Source of the DNA: Proluteimonas luteida | GTDB lineage: Bacteria; Pseudomonadota; Gammaproteobacteria; Xanthomonadales; Xanthomonadaceae | Direction of reading: 5' to 3' | Assembly (NCBI RefSeq): GCF_021191695.1 | Contig: NZ_JAIWPT010000001.1 | Location: forward strand, 372,001 to 436,000 | Length of the DNA: 64,000 nt | In this document: positions 34,784 through 43,298 of the stretch, one piece after another | Layout: each line of letters starts with the position of its first letter | Position numbering within the stretch: position 1 is the stretch's first letter | Notes under the pieces: generated by a model | What the model saw: the letters and a program-made list of their open reading frames with translations, nothing else | The model's database searches: none | What the model was told of the DNA's origin: nothing | Made by a program: the position numbers and the translations under genes

Positions 34784-35131
34784 GATGCCGAACGCGCCGC
34801 CGCGCGTGGGAAAGGCGAACGACAGGGACAGCACGACTCAGCGTTCAAGTACCAACTGCGGATCGATCCGCACGTCGAACCGCGCCAGTCGAACAACGGG
34901 TGGCCTTCCATGCCGAACGCGCCGCCGCGCGTGGCAAAGGCGAACGACGGGGACGCCGCTGCTCAGCGCTCCAGAACCAGTTGGGGATCGATCCGCACGT
35001 CGAACCGCGCCAGTCGAACAACGGGTGGCCTTCCATGCCGAACGCGCCGCCGCGCGTGGGAAAGGCGAATGACGGGGACGCCGCTGCTCAGCGCTCCAGA
35101 ACCAGCTGGGGATCGATCCGCACGTCGAACC
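34784..35131. repeat. 125-bp tandem array containing copies of the M23 peptidase 3' end
   Basis: Period exactly 125 bp: equivalent stop codons lie at 34838, 34963 and 35088 (minus strand). Full units span 34838-34962 and 34963-35087, with partial units 34784-34837 and 35088-35131 (the latter inside the peptidase gene). Each unit holds about 43 bp equal to the gene's last 13 codons plus stop and about 82 bp of spacer. The copy at 34963 is almost identical to the gene; the copy at 34838 differs at five positions in this segment, all synonymous. Confidence 0.85.
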
Positions 35132-35915
35132 AATTCATCCCCCAATGCAGATGCGGCCCCGTCGCGCGCCCGGTCGCGCCGACGGCACCGAGTACCTGGC
35201 CCTGCTGCACGCGGTCGCCCGGTTTCACGTCGATGCGCGAGAGGTGCAGGAAGTTCGAGCTGATGCCGTGGCCGTGGTCGAGCAGTACCGTGCCGCCGGT
35301 CAGGTAGAGGTCGGGCCGGGCGAACGTGATCACGCCGGCGGCCGGCGCCTTGACCGGGGTGCCGGTCGGCGCGGCGATGTCCATGCCCGAATGCGGCGCG
35401 CCGGGCTGGCCATTGTACGAGCGCGCGCGGCCGAAGCGGCCGCTGATGCGGCCCTCGACCGGACGGATGAAACCGTTGCCGAAGTCGACCCGGTCGTCGT
35501 CGCGCACGCGCGCCTCGGTCACCTGGGCCTGTTCGCGGCGGATGCGTTCGGCGATCGCCGGCGGTGGATTCACGGTCGCCGGCGGGACGCCGTTGACGTG
35601 TTCGACCGGCCAGTCGCGCGGGGTGATCGCGATCGACGCCGTGTCCTGGCGCCCGTCGGGACGGCGCACGTCGATCCGCACCGGTCCGGCCTCGTCGCGG
35701 CCGATGCCGAGCACGACCGTGCCGTAGCCGCTGACCCGCAGGTTGCGATCGCGATAGGTGACCCGGCTGCCGGCGGGGACCTTGCCGACGACGAGGCTGC
35801 CCTGCTGGACCTGCGCCGGGAAGCGCAGGTCGTCGGACGCTTGCGCGGAGACGGCGGAACACAGGAGCAGGGCGGTGGCCAGCAGCAGGCCGGTGGGCAA
35901 GCGCATCATCGTCAT
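35088..35915 (-). CDS. M23 family (LytM-type) metallopeptidase
   Basis: A 275-residue exported peptidase. Signal peptide to about residue 25 (SAQA), an N-terminal beta domain (31-100), a linker, then a LytM domain about 150-270 with the zinc and catalytic residues H175-x3-D179 (HSGMD), H224 (FLHLS) and HLH 255-257. Such enzymes cut peptidoglycan cross-links; an active site this complete argues for a real hydrolase rather than an EnvC-like activator. ATG at 35915 was chosen (35909 is also possible); upstream codons overlap pyrC and are not family-like. Last gene of the yidD-pyrC-M23 set. The 3' end is repeated downstream as a tandem array. Confidence 0.9.
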   Translation of the reverse strand: MTMMRLPTGLLLATALLLCSAVSAQASDDLRFPAQVQQGSLVVGKVPAGSRVTYRDRNLRVSGYGTVVLGIGRDEAGPVRIDVRRPDGRQDTASIAITPRDWPVEHVNGVPPATVNPPPAIAERIRREQAQVTEARVRDDDRVDFGNGFIRPVEGRISGRFGRARSYNGQPGAPHSGMDIAAPTGTPVKAPAAGVITFARPDLYLTGGTVLLDHGHGISSNFLHLSRIDVKPGDRVQQGQVLGAVGATGRATGPHLHWGMNWFDVRIDPQLVLER

Positions 35916-35974
35916 CGCGGTCGTCGTCAGGGAGGATCGGGCCGCGTCGCTGCGGCTGGCGGCGGGCGTGGGCC

Positions 35975-37327
35975 TCAACGCGCGAACGCCAGCCGCTGTC
36001 CGGCCGGGTCGCCGACCAGTCGGCTGCCATCCCAGGCGAGCCGGCCGTTGACCCAGGTCGAGGCGATGCGCGAGCGGAACGTCGTGCCTTCGAATGGCGA
36101 CCAGCCGCACTTCGACAGTACCTGCTCACGGGTCACCGTGAACGGCGTGTCCTCGACCAGCACCAGATCGGCGAAATAGCCCTCGCGCAGGAAGCCGCGT
36201 TCGGCGACATCGAACAGCTGCGCCGGTGCATGCGCGAACTTCTGCACCACGCGGGTGATGTCGAAATGGCCCTCGTGCACGCATTCGAGCGCGGCCACCA
36301 GCGCGAACTGCACCAGCGGCAGCCCGCTCGGCGCACGCGTATAGGGGTTGTGTTTCTCCGCGAGCGTATGCGGCGCATGGTCGGTCGCCAGCACGTCGAT
36401 GACGTCGTCGGCCAGGGCCCGCAGCAGCGCTTCGCGGTCGGCGGGATCCTTGATCGCCGGGTTGCACTTGATCAGGTGGCCGAGGCGGGCGTAGTCGCGG
36501 CGGTCGAAGCGCAGGAAGTGGATGCAGGTCTCGGCGGTGATGCGCTTGCGCAGCCGGCCGTCGGCGTCGACCAGCGGGCCGGCCTCGAACAGCGCCAGCT
36601 CGTCGGCGGTGGAGATGTGCAGCACGTGCAGGCGGGTGTCGTGGCGGCGCGCCAGCGACAGCGCCAGCTGCGTCGACTTCATGCAGGCCTCGCGCGAGCG
36701 GATGTCGGGGTGGCATTCGGCGGGGATGTCGTCGCCGTACCTGGCCACGTACTGCTTCTGCAGCGCGTCGATCATCGGCGTGTCCTCGCAGTGCGTGATG
36801 ATCGGCACCGGGGTTTCGCGGAAGATCGCGTCCAGCGTTTCGGGGTTGTCGACCAGCATGTTGCCGGTCGAGGCGCCCATGAACACCTTCACGCCCGGCG
36901 CGGTCAGCGGATCGAGCGTGCGCACGTCGTCGAGGTTGTCGTTGCTGGCGCCGAGGTAGAAGCCGTAGTTGGCGCGGGCGCGGCCGGTGGCGCGGTCGTA
37001 CTTGTTCTGCAGCGCCGCCGCATTCAGTGTCGGCGGGCTGGTATTGGGCATGTCCATGAAGCTGGTCAGCCCGCCGGCGACCGCGGCGGCCGACTCGCTG
37101 GCCATGTCGGCCTTGTATTCCAGTCCCGGCTCGCGGAAGTGCACCTGGTCGTCGATCATGCCCGGCAGCAGCCAGCGGCCGGCGGCGTCGACCACGGTCT
37201 CGCCGGGCCGCGCGGACAGGCCGCCGCCGATCGCGGCGATGCGGCCGTCGGCGCCGATGCGCAGGTCGCCCTCGGTGATCCGGCCCTCGTTCACGAGGCG
37301 GGCATTGAGGATCAGGGTGTCGGTCAT
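35975..37327 (-). CDS. pyrC: Dihydroorotase
   Basis: A 450-residue amidohydrolase of the class I dihydroorotase group (pyrimidine synthesis, carbamoyl-aspartate to dihydroorotate). It has [16 protein letters not shown] at the first metal site, [12 protein letters not shown] with the position normally occupied by the carbamylated Lys, HCED, HVLHIST, and ATDHAPHT. The first metal motif reads QVH where many homologues have HVH. Bacteroides-type dihydroorotases share this, so it is a subfamily trait and not damage. ATG at 37325-37327 overlaps the yidD stop by four bases. Confidence 0.9.
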   Translation of the reverse strand: MTDTLILNARLVNEGRITEGDLRIGADGRIAAIGGGLSARPGETVVDAAGRWLLPGMIDDQVHFREPGLEYKADMASESAAAVAGGLTSFMDMPNTSPPTLNAAALQNKYDRATGRARANYGFYLGASNDNLDDVRTLDPLTAPGVKVFMGASTGNMLVDNPETLDAIFRETPVPIITHCEDTPMIDALQKQYVARYGDDIPAECHPDIRSREACMKSTQLALSLARRHDTRLHVLHISTADELALFEAGPLVDADGRLRKRITAETCIHFLRFDRRDYARLGHLIKCNPAIKDPADREALLRALADDVIDVLATDHAPHTLAEKHNPYTRAPSGLPLVQFALVAALECVHEGHFDITRVVQKFAHAPAQLFDVAERGFLREGYFADLVLVEDTPFTVTREQVLSKCGWSPFEGTTFRSRIASTWVNGRLAWDGSRLVGDPAGQRLAFAR

Positions 37328-37560
37328 CGCTTGGACTCCTGTTGCGGCATCGGCACCGGGTCGTGTCCGCCCGGATGCAGGGGGTGGCAGCGTCCGAGCC
37401 GTCGCGCCGCCAGCCAGCCGCCCTTGAGGGCGCCGTAGCGGGCGATGGCGATCATCGCGTACTCGGAACACGTGGGATGGAAGCGGCAGCGCTGCCCCAG
37501 CATCGGGCTGATCCAACGCTTGTAGCCGCGCAGCAGGACAATCAGGAAGCGCTCGATCAC
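37324..37560 (-). CDS. yidD: Membrane protein insertion efficiency factor YidD
   Basis: A 78-residue protein with the family signature: [27 protein letters not shown], and [15 protein letters not shown]. YidD is a peripheral inner-membrane protein that assists YidC-dependent insertion. The GTG at 37558-37560 gives [10 protein letters not shown]. Unusually placed: the gene is normally in the rpmH-rnpA-yidD-yidC cluster, but here it precedes pyrC and overlaps it by four bases (ATGA). Confidence 0.93.
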   Translation of the reverse strand: MIERFLIVLLRGYKRWISPMLGQRCRFHPTCSEYAMIAIARYGALKGGWLAARRLGRCHPLHPGGHDPVPMPQQESKR

Positions 37561-37672
37561 GACAGGCCGGCGGGGGCGATGAACTGGGCAGCCGGTTGCG
37601 GTTGCCGCTGCGGGGTTTGCAGGGTATAACACCCCGCTTCCCCGTCCAAGGGAATGACAAGGAACGCAGCAC

Positions 37673-38740
37673 GTGGCAGTCAAGAAAACCGCGAAGAAGG
37701 CCGTCAAGAAGGCCGCCAAGCCCGCCGCCAAGGCGCCTGCGAAGCCCGTGGCCGCGAAGAAGGCGGCTGCATCCAGGCCAGCGGCCGGAAAGGCGGCGGT
37801 GAAGAAGGCTGCCGGCAAGTCCGCGTCGAAACCGCTGGCCTCGAAGGCAGCGACGAAACCGGCTGCGAAGAAGACGGCCGCCAAGCCGGCGGTCGCCGGG
37901 AAGGCTGCCGCCCGGACATCCGCACCGGCCGCCGCGAAGAAGCCCGCGAAGGCTTCGACCCCGAAGGCGGCGGCGAAGAAGCCGGCGCCGGCAACGAAAT
38001 CCAGCAAGGCCGCGCCGGCCAAGGCTGCTGCGAAGACCGCAGTGGCGAAGCCGGCCGCGCCCGCAGCTGTCGCGAAGAAGCCTGTCGCCAAGAAGGCTGC
38101 GCCGGCCAAGTCGGTGTCCACCAGCGCGACGGCCAAGCCCGCGCCGGCGAAGACGGCATCGGCCAAGACAGCGGCGGTGCCGACCCCGGCCGTCCAGAAA
38201 TCCGCGGCGCCCACGCCGCGCGCGCGTCCCGCCGGCAAGGTCGCCGTCGCCGTCGTCGCGCGCCCGGCCGAGCCCGCACCGAAAACCAAGGTGAAAGTGG
38301 TGTCGTACAAGACTGATGAAGAAACCGGCCGTCCCATCGTGCCGGCCGGTTACAAGCCCTCGGCCGACGAGGAGTACATGAGCCCGCTGCAGCTCGAGTA
38401 CTTCCGCCAGCGCCTGCTGCAGTGGCGCGCGGATCTGGTCGAGGAATCGAAGCAGACGATCGAGAACCTGAAGGACGAAGTGCGCGACGTCGGCGACGAG
38501 GCCGAGCGCGCCACCCGCGAGACCGAGAACTCACTGGAGCTGCGTACCCGCGACCGCTACCGCAAGCTGATCGGCAAGATCGACAGCACCCTCAAGCGCG
38601 TAGATTCGGGCGAATACGGCTACAGCGTCGATTCGGGCGAGGAGATCGGCCTGGACCGGCTCGAGGCGCGCCTGACCGCCGAGCGCACCATCGACGAGCA
38701 GGAGCGCTGGGAGCACCTGCAGAAGCAGATGGGGGATTGA
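37673..38740 (+). CDS. dksA: DksA-family RNA polymerase-binding protein with a long Lys/Ala-rich N-terminal tail, zinc cysteines absent
   Basis: A 355-residue protein. Residues 1 to about 210 are low-complexity repeats of [11 protein letters not shown] type, like histone H1 C-tails and AlgP. From about 235 the DksA core begins ([16 protein letters not shown]), with a coiled coil, then [14 protein letters not shown] (314-325) and [17 protein letters not shown]. In canonical DksA this region carries four zinc-binding Cys; here S318 and S321 replace the first pair and the second pair is also missing, so no zinc is expected. The tip residues and coiled coil suggest secondary-channel binding is kept. 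GTG at 37673 follows AAGGA. Terminator at 38814-38836. Confidence 0.88.
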   Translation: MAVKKTAKKAVKKAAKPAAKAPAKPVAAKKAAASRPAAGKAAVKKAAGKSASKPLASKAATKPAAKKTAAKPAVAGKAAARTSAPAAAKKPAKASTPKAAAKKPAPATKSSKAAPAKAAAKTAVAKPAAPAAVAKKPVAKKAAPAKSVSTSATAKPAPAKTASAKTAAVPTPAVQKSAAPTPRARPAGKVAVAVVARPAEPAPKTKVKVVSYKTDEETGRPIVPAGYKPSADEEYMSPLQLEYFRQRLLQWRADLVEESKQTIENLKDEVRDVGDEAERATRETENSLELRTRDRYRKLIGKIDSTLKRVDSGEYGYSVDSGEEIGLDRLEARLTAERTIDEQERWEHLQKQMGD

Positions 38741-38750
38741 TCGGGAAGCG

Positions 38751-38882
38751 GTAATTGGTGATTCGTGATTCGAAGAAGCGAATCACGATCGCAGACGGAT
38801 CTGCTCCAGAATGAAGCCCGCCATTGGTGGGCTTTATCGTATCCGGTGAACCTGCTTTTCCGAATCACCAATCACCAATCAC
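38751..38882. repeat. Inverted-repeat element (CGAATCACCAATCACC family) holding the dksA terminator
   Basis: Arms 38751-38772 and 38861-38882 are reverse complements at 20 of 22 positions, built from AATCACC units. A third piece at 38779-38786 also reads CGAATCAC. The element lies between convergent dksA and the MFS gene. Confidence 0.65.
38814..38836 (+). terminator. Intrinsic terminator downstream of dksA
   Basis: Stem AAGCCCGCC/GGTGGGCTT with one G:U pair, then TTTATC. Weaker U-run than others in the window. Confidence 0.6.
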
Positions 38883-38887
38883 GGCCG

Positions 38888-40156
38888 TCAATGCAGCTCC
38901 CGCAGGTCCAGCCGCCGCAGCTTCGGCGCCTTCTTCGCGGTGACCGCGACCACGCCCATGGTGACGAAGCCGCCGAACACGACCGCGGGCACCAGGCCGA
39001 GCAGGCGTGCCATCGAGCCCATGTAGAAGGCGCCGATCTCGTTCGACGAGCCGACGAACAGGCCGTTGATCGACGACACCCGGCCGCGCATGTGGTCGGG
39101 CGTGGCCAGCTGCATGATCGTCGAGCGCATCACCACCGAGACGCCGTCGCACATGCCCGACAGCAGCAGGAAGAACGCCGACAGCCAGAACAGCGTCGAC
39201 AGGCCGAAGCCGATCATGCAGGCACCGAATCCGGCCACGGCGATCAGCAGCACGCGCCCCGCGTTGTGCTGGATCGGATGGCGGGCCAGCCAGATGCCCA
39301 TCGCCACCGCGCCCAGCGCCGGGGCACCGCGCAGGATGCCCAGGCCCTCGGGCCCGTAGTGCAGGATGTCGTGGATGAACGCCGGCGCCAGCGAGATCGC
39401 GCCGCCGAACAGCACCGCGAACATGTCCAGCGCCAGCGCGCCGAGCAGGATCTGGTGGCCGAACACGAAGCGGGCGCCCTCGGCGATGCTGGCGAAGATC
39501 GGGTCGCGCTGCGGTTGCCGTGGCGGTTCGCTGACCTGCATCCGCGCCAGGAACACGACCACCGCCAGCGCCAGCAGCGCGGCCAGCACGAACACGCCGG
39601 GAATGCCGATCGGCTTGATCAGCGCACCGCCGATCGCCGGACCGATCACCAGCGCGCTCTGGAACACGATGCTGCCCAGGCTGGCGCCGCGCGCGTACTG
39701 GGTGCGCGGCAGGATCCGCGCGAACAGGGCGTTGTAGACCGGGCCGAGGAAGGCCCGCACCATGCCGGTCAGCATGATCGGCAGGTACAGCAGCCAGACG
39801 CCGCCGCCGATGGTGCCCAGCACCATCAGCGCCAGCAGCAGCGGCGTGACCGCCAGGCCCGCGGCCGCCGCCATGCCCAGCCGCCGGCGCGGCAGCTGGT
39901 CGACCAGGTAGCCGGCGAACGGCGCGACGCAGAAATACGGCAGCACCTCGGCCAGGCCGATCAGGCCCAGCATCCATGGGTTGCGGGTCTGCTCGTAGAT
40001 GTACCAGCCGACGGTGACCGCGACGATCTGGTAGGACAGGATCGTGCAGATGCGGTAGCCGAGCAGTGCGCGGAAATCGCGGTTGCGCAGCGGCGCCGCG
40101 CGGCTGTCGTCGTGGTCGTCGGCCGGGGGCTGGTGCGGGTCGTCGGGTGCGCTCAC
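38888..40156 (-). CDS. Major facilitator superfamily transporter
   Basis: A 422-residue protein of about twelve membrane helices. The N-terminal half includes RNRDFRALLGYRICTILSYQI and the loop motif GYLVDQLPRRRLG; the C-terminal half includes TPDHMRGRVSSINGLF, typical of the 'MFS_3'/enterobactin-exporter-like group (EntS-related). The substrate is unknown. The GTG at 40154-40156 overlaps the sufE stop by four bases (GTGA), so it is translationally coupled to sufE. An iron-related role is therefore imaginable but unproven. Confidence 0.88.
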   Translation of the reverse strand: MSAPDDPHQPPADDHDDSRAAPLRNRDFRALLGYRICTILSYQIVAVTVGWYIYEQTRNPWMLGLIGLAEVLPYFCVAPFAGYLVDQLPRRRLGMAAAAGLAVTPLLLALMVLGTIGGGVWLLYLPIMLTGMVRAFLGPVYNALFARILPRTQYARGASLGSIVFQSALVIGPAIGGALIKPIGIPGVFVLAALLALAVVVFLARMQVSEPPRQPQRDPIFASIAEGARFVFGHQILLGALALDMFAVLFGGAISLAPAFIHDILHYGPEGLGILRGAPALGAVAMGIWLARHPIQHNAGRVLLIAVAGFGACMIGFGLSTLFWLSAFFLLLSGMCDGVSVVMRSTIMQLATPDHMRGRVSSINGLFVGSSNEIGAFYMGSMARLLGLVPAVVFGGFVTMGVVAVTAKKAPKLRRLDLRELH

Positions 40157-40602
40157 TGCAGGGCGGTCTGCGCGCGGGCCCGGATGAAGGCCAGCAGCGC
40201 GGCGAGGCCGTTGCTGCGGGTCGGCGACAGGTGCTTCGCCAGGCCGATGTCGCCGATGTAGCTGGCGTCGGTCGCGACGATTTCCTGCGCGCTGCGGCCC
40301 GAATAGACGCGCAGGGCGAGATAGATCAGGCCGGAGACGATCGCCGAGTCGCTGGCGGCGGCGAAATCGAGCCGCGTCGCGTCGCCCGACGGCACGATCC
40401 AGACCATCGACTGGCAGCCGTGCAGGCGGTGTTCCTCGGTCTTCCACTCATCGGGGAACGGCGGCAGCTTGCGGCCCAGGTCGATCAGGTACTGGTAGCG
40501 CTCCGACCAGTCGCCGAAGAAGGCGAACTCCTCGGCGATGGCGCGTTGCGCCTCGGCGGGCGTGGGTTCCAGCGGGAAGGGGGAGGGAGGCGATTCGCTC
40601 AC
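40153..40602 (-). CDS. sufE: Cysteine desulfuration protein SufE
   Basis: About 149 residues from GTG at 40600-40602 (VSESPPSPFPLEPTPAEAQ), which aligns with the usual N-terminus; an ATG at 40632 would add ten proline-rich residues. SufE takes sulfane sulfur from the cysteine desulfurase SufS onto its own Cys for Fe-S cluster assembly. The acceptor Cys is in RLHGCQSMVW; the typical FFGDWSERYQYLIDLGRKLP and SRSNG-like SPTRSNGL are present. CsdE is an alternative name by similarity. It overlaps the MFS gene downstream and is divergent from the photolyase gene. Confidence 0.92.
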   Translation of the reverse strand: MSESPPSPFPLEPTPAEAQRAIAEEFAFFGDWSERYQYLIDLGRKLPPFPDEWKTEEHRLHGCQSMVWIVPSGDATRLDFAAASDSAIVSGLIYLALRVYSGRSAQEIVATDASYIGDIGLAKHLSPTRSNGLAALLAFIRARAQTALQ

Positions 40603-40831
40603 GACAGGCGGTACCGGTTGCGGGGGGCGCATCGCGGCGGTGCCGCGAGCCCAAGCCCGTAATTTTGACGGAAGCGGGCGAAAAAGGCCCGTCACGGTGC
40701 AGCGCGGTTGCCGCCGATGCAGGCATCCGGCTGGCGCCGCGCCCCGGATTGGCCTGCATGCCGCATCATCCGTGTCCGACGTCCCGCGCTGTACGGTGTC
40801 GTGACCATCGTCCCCCCATCCAGGACCTGCC

Positions 40832-42247
40832 ATGGCGAATGCGCTCGTCTGGTTCCGCAACGACCTCCGGCTCGACGACCATCCCGCCCTGCGCGCCGCG
40901 CTGGAGGCCGGGCTGGCGCCGGTCTGCGTCTACATCCACGCGCCGGACGAGGAGGGCGACTGGGCGCCCGGCGCGGCCTCCGATGCCTGGCGCCACCGTT
41001 CGCTGGCCGCGCTCGATGCCGCGCTGCGCCGGCGCGGCAGCCGGTTGCGGCTGTTCCACGGGCCGACGCTGCCGACGCTGCGCACCCTGGTCGACACCTG
41101 CGAGGCGGAGGCGGTGTTCTGGAACCGGCGCTACGAACCGGCGATCGAGCAGCGCGACGCGAAGATCAAGCGCGCCCTGCGCGGCGCCGGCGTGCGCGCC
41201 GAAAGCCACGACGGCGCGCTGCTGTTCGAGCCGTGGACGCTGGCGACCGGGCAAGGCGGGCCGTACAAGGTGTTCACCCCGTTCTGGCGCAAGGCGCTGG
41301 CATCGTGGCGGCTGGCGCCACCGTGGCAGGCGCCGGGCGTGTTGCCCAAGGTCGAGGCCGGCCCGCACGGGGTCGCGCTCGACGACCTGCTGCTGCGTTC
41401 CGCGCACGACTGGGACGCCGGCTTCTGGCCGTCGTGGACGCCGGGCGAGGCCGGGGCGCACGAAATGCTGGAGGTGTTCGTCGACGGCGCCCTGCACGGC
41501 TACCGGCAGGGCCGCGAGCGGCCCGACCAGGCCGGCACCTCGCGCCTGTCGCCGCACCTGCATTTCGGCGAGATCGCGCCGTGGCGGGTGGCCGCCGAGC
41601 TCGAGACGCTGCGCAGTGCAGGCACCGGCGCCGACATCGACGCATTCGTGCGGCAACTGGGCTGGCGCGAGTTCGCCCACCACCTGCTGCACCATTTCCC
41701 GACCACGCCCTCGCACAACTTCAATCCGCGCTTCGACGGCTTCGCCTGGGCGCGCCGCAACGAGGCCCAGCTGGCCGCGTGGCGCGCGGGCATGACCGGC
41801 GTGCCGATCGTCGACGCCGGCATGCGCGAGCTGTGGCAGACCGGCTGGATGCACAACCGCGTGCGCATGGTCGTCGGCAGCTGGCTGTGCAAGCACATGC
41901 GCATGCACTGGCGCGAGGGCGCGCGCTGGTTCTGGGACACCCTGGTCGATGCCGACCTGGCCAACAACACCCTGGGCTGGCAGTGGATCGCCGGCACCGG
42001 TGCCGATGCCGCGCCGTATTTCCGCGTGTTCAATCCGGTGACGCAGGCGCAGAAGTGCGATCCCGACGGCCGCTACATCGCCCGCTGGGTGCCGGAACTG
42101 GCCGGACTGCCGGTGCCGCTGCGCTTCAGCCCATGGGAGGCGCCCGCGCAGCTGGCGCGCATTGCGCCGGACTATCCGCGCCGGCCGATCGTCGACCTGG
42201 CCGCCGGCCGCGATGCCGCGCTCGCCGCCTATCAGGCGACGCGCTGA
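40832..42247 (+). CDS. phrB: Deoxyribodipyrimidine photolyase
   Basis: A 471-residue FAD enzyme that splits UV-induced cyclobutane pyrimidine dimers using blue light. The N-terminal antenna domain starts ALVWFRNDLRLDDHPAL, and the C-terminal FAD domain has TSRLSPHLHFGEI, the WREF segment, and MHNRVRMVVGSWL plus DADLANNTLGWQWIAGTGAD, which are diagnostic of CPD class I photolyase. ATG at 40832 follows AGGA. Divergent from sufE across a 229-bp spacer in which nothing else is seen. Confidence 0.95.
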   Translation: MANALVWFRNDLRLDDHPALRAALEAGLAPVCVYIHAPDEEGDWAPGAASDAWRHRSLAALDAALRRRGSRLRLFHGPTLPTLRTLVDTCEAEAVFWNRRYEPAIEQRDAKIKRALRGAGVRAESHDGALLFEPWTLATGQGGPYKVFTPFWRKALASWRLAPPWQAPGVLPKVEAGPHGVALDDLLLRSAHDWDAGFWPSWTPGEAGAHEMLEVFVDGALHGYRQGRERPDQAGTSRLSPHLHFGEIAPWRVAAELETLRSAGTGADIDAFVRQLGWREFAHHLLHHFPTTPSHNFNPRFDGFAWARRNEAQLAAWRAGMTGVPIVDAGMRELWQTGWMHNRVRMVVGSWLCKHMRMHWREGARWFWDTLVDADLANNTLGWQWIAGTGADAAPYFRVFNPVTQAQKCDPDGRYIARWVPELAGLPVPLRFSPWEAPAQLARIAPDYPRRPIVDLAAGRDAALAAYQATR

Positions 42248-42413
42248 GCCGGGCGCTCGGCCGGGTTGCCCCAACTCTTCCTGAATAGGCGGCGCGGCCG
42301 TCACTCCGCATGCATTGCCGGCGGGGTAACGTCGGCCGCGTCCACTCGGTGCACGGCCAGTCCGTCCACCGCGCCATTCGTCCGACATCACATGTCATAC
42401 AGGAGATCCGACC

Positions 42414-43103
42414 ATGGGCAAACCGATCACAGCCCGTTCGACCAGCATGATCACCACCGCGATCGCAGGTGCCCTGCTGCTCACCAGCTGCGCCAGCTAC
42501 ACCGGCCAGACCAATGCCCCGGACGATCCCAACCGGACCCGCAACAACGCGCTGATCGGTGCCGGCATCGGTGCCGTCGCCGGCCTGCTCAGCGGCTCCG
42601 ACGCGACCGAGCGCCGCCAGCGCGCGATGGTCGGCGCGGGTGTCGGCGGCCTTGCCGGTGGCGCGATCGGCGCCTACCAGGACCGTCAGGAAGCCGAACT
42701 GCGTCGCCAGACCCAGGGCACCGGCATCCAGGTCGACCGCGAGGGCGACGTCATCAAGCTCAACCTGCCCGACGGCGTGACCTTCGACTTCGGCAAGGCC
42801 GATCTCAAGGCGCAGTTCTACCCGGCGCTCAACAACGTCGCCCGCACGCTGCAGGAGTACGACCAGACGATCGTCGAGATCTCCGGCCATACCGACAGCG
42901 TCGGCAGTGATGCGGTCAACCAGCGCCTGTCGCAGCAGCGTGCCGATGCGGTGGGCAACTACCTGATCGGCCAGGGCCTGCTGCGCCAGCGTTTCGAGAT
43001 CGTCGGTTTCGGCAAGACCCGCCCGGTCGCCGACAACAGCACCGAGCAGGGCCGTGCGCTGAACCGCCGCGTCGAGATCCGGGTGATCCCGCTGCAGTCG
43101 TAA
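42414..43103 (+). CDS. OmpA-family lipoprotein with glycine zipper
   Basis: A 229-residue outer-membrane lipoprotein. Lipobox LLTSC (C26), a glycine-zipper region (about 45-85: GAGIGAVAGLLSG, GAGVGGLAGGAIGAY), then an OmpA C-terminal peptidoglycan-binding domain with TFDFGKADL, ISGHTDSVGSD, LSQQRADAVGNYL and GFGKTRPVADN. It resembles YiaD/YfiB-type proteins that link outer membrane to cell wall. ATG at 42414 behind AGGAG. Strong terminator downstream. Confidence 0.92.
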   Translation: MGKPITARSTSMITTAIAGALLLTSCASYTGQTNAPDDPNRTRNNALIGAGIGAVAGLLSGSDATERRQRAMVGAGVGGLAGGAIGAYQDRQEAELRRQTQGTGIQVDREGDVIKLNLPDGVTFDFGKADLKAQFYPALNNVARTLQEYDQTIVEISGHTDSVGSDAVNQRLSQQRADAVGNYLIGQGLLRQRFEIVGFGKTRPVADNSTEQGRALNRRVEIRVIPLQS

Positions 43104-43126
43104 GCGCGGCAGTCCATGTCGATGAG

Positions 43127-43154
43127 AAAGGCCGCGCCCGTCGCGGCCTTTTTC
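43127..43154 (+). terminator. Intrinsic terminator of the OmpA-like gene
   Basis: Stem AAAGGCCGCG/CGCGGCCTTT (43127-43136 with 43142-43151), loop CCCGT, then further T residues. Confidence 0.9.
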
Positions 43155-43222
43155 TTGACTGGTCTCCGGGCAGGAGACAAGACGCCTCATGCGTTCTTCT
43201 GTCGTCCCGGGCGCGGTCCTGG

Positions 43223-43244
43223 CGTCCGGGGCGTTGCCCCGACC
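43223..43244. repeat. REP-like GGGGC/GCCCC palindrome
   Basis: CCGGGGC-GTT-GCCCCGACCT; fourth copy of the family at 2728, 12151 and 20007, slightly degraded on the left arm. The remainder of the spacer 43155-43298 shows nothing else. Confidence 0.5.
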
Positions 43245-43298
43245 TCGAGAAATCCCGGGAACCGGGAAAGAACCGGCAGATGACTGCCAGCCTCGCAT

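Noticed and set aside
34784..35131. Possible CRISPR array
   Set aside because: The repeats are 125-bp head-to-tail units without short conserved repeats separated by unique spacers, and no cas genes are near. It is a tandem duplication of a gene end.
34963..36129. Alternative minus-strand frame ending at a copied stop codon downstream of the M23 peptidase
   Set aside because: It is out of frame with the peptidase and only acquires a peptidase-like tail because the array repeats the last codons; no domain in the rest.
35975..37327. Inactivated dihydroorotase because the first metal motif is QVH instead of HVH
   Set aside because: The same substitution is typical of a whole dihydroorotase subfamily and the other metal ligands are intact.
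40603..40831. Hidden gene in the sufE-photolyase spacer
   Set aside because: Open frames on both strands here lack RBS and family similarity; the spacer most likely holds two divergent promoters.
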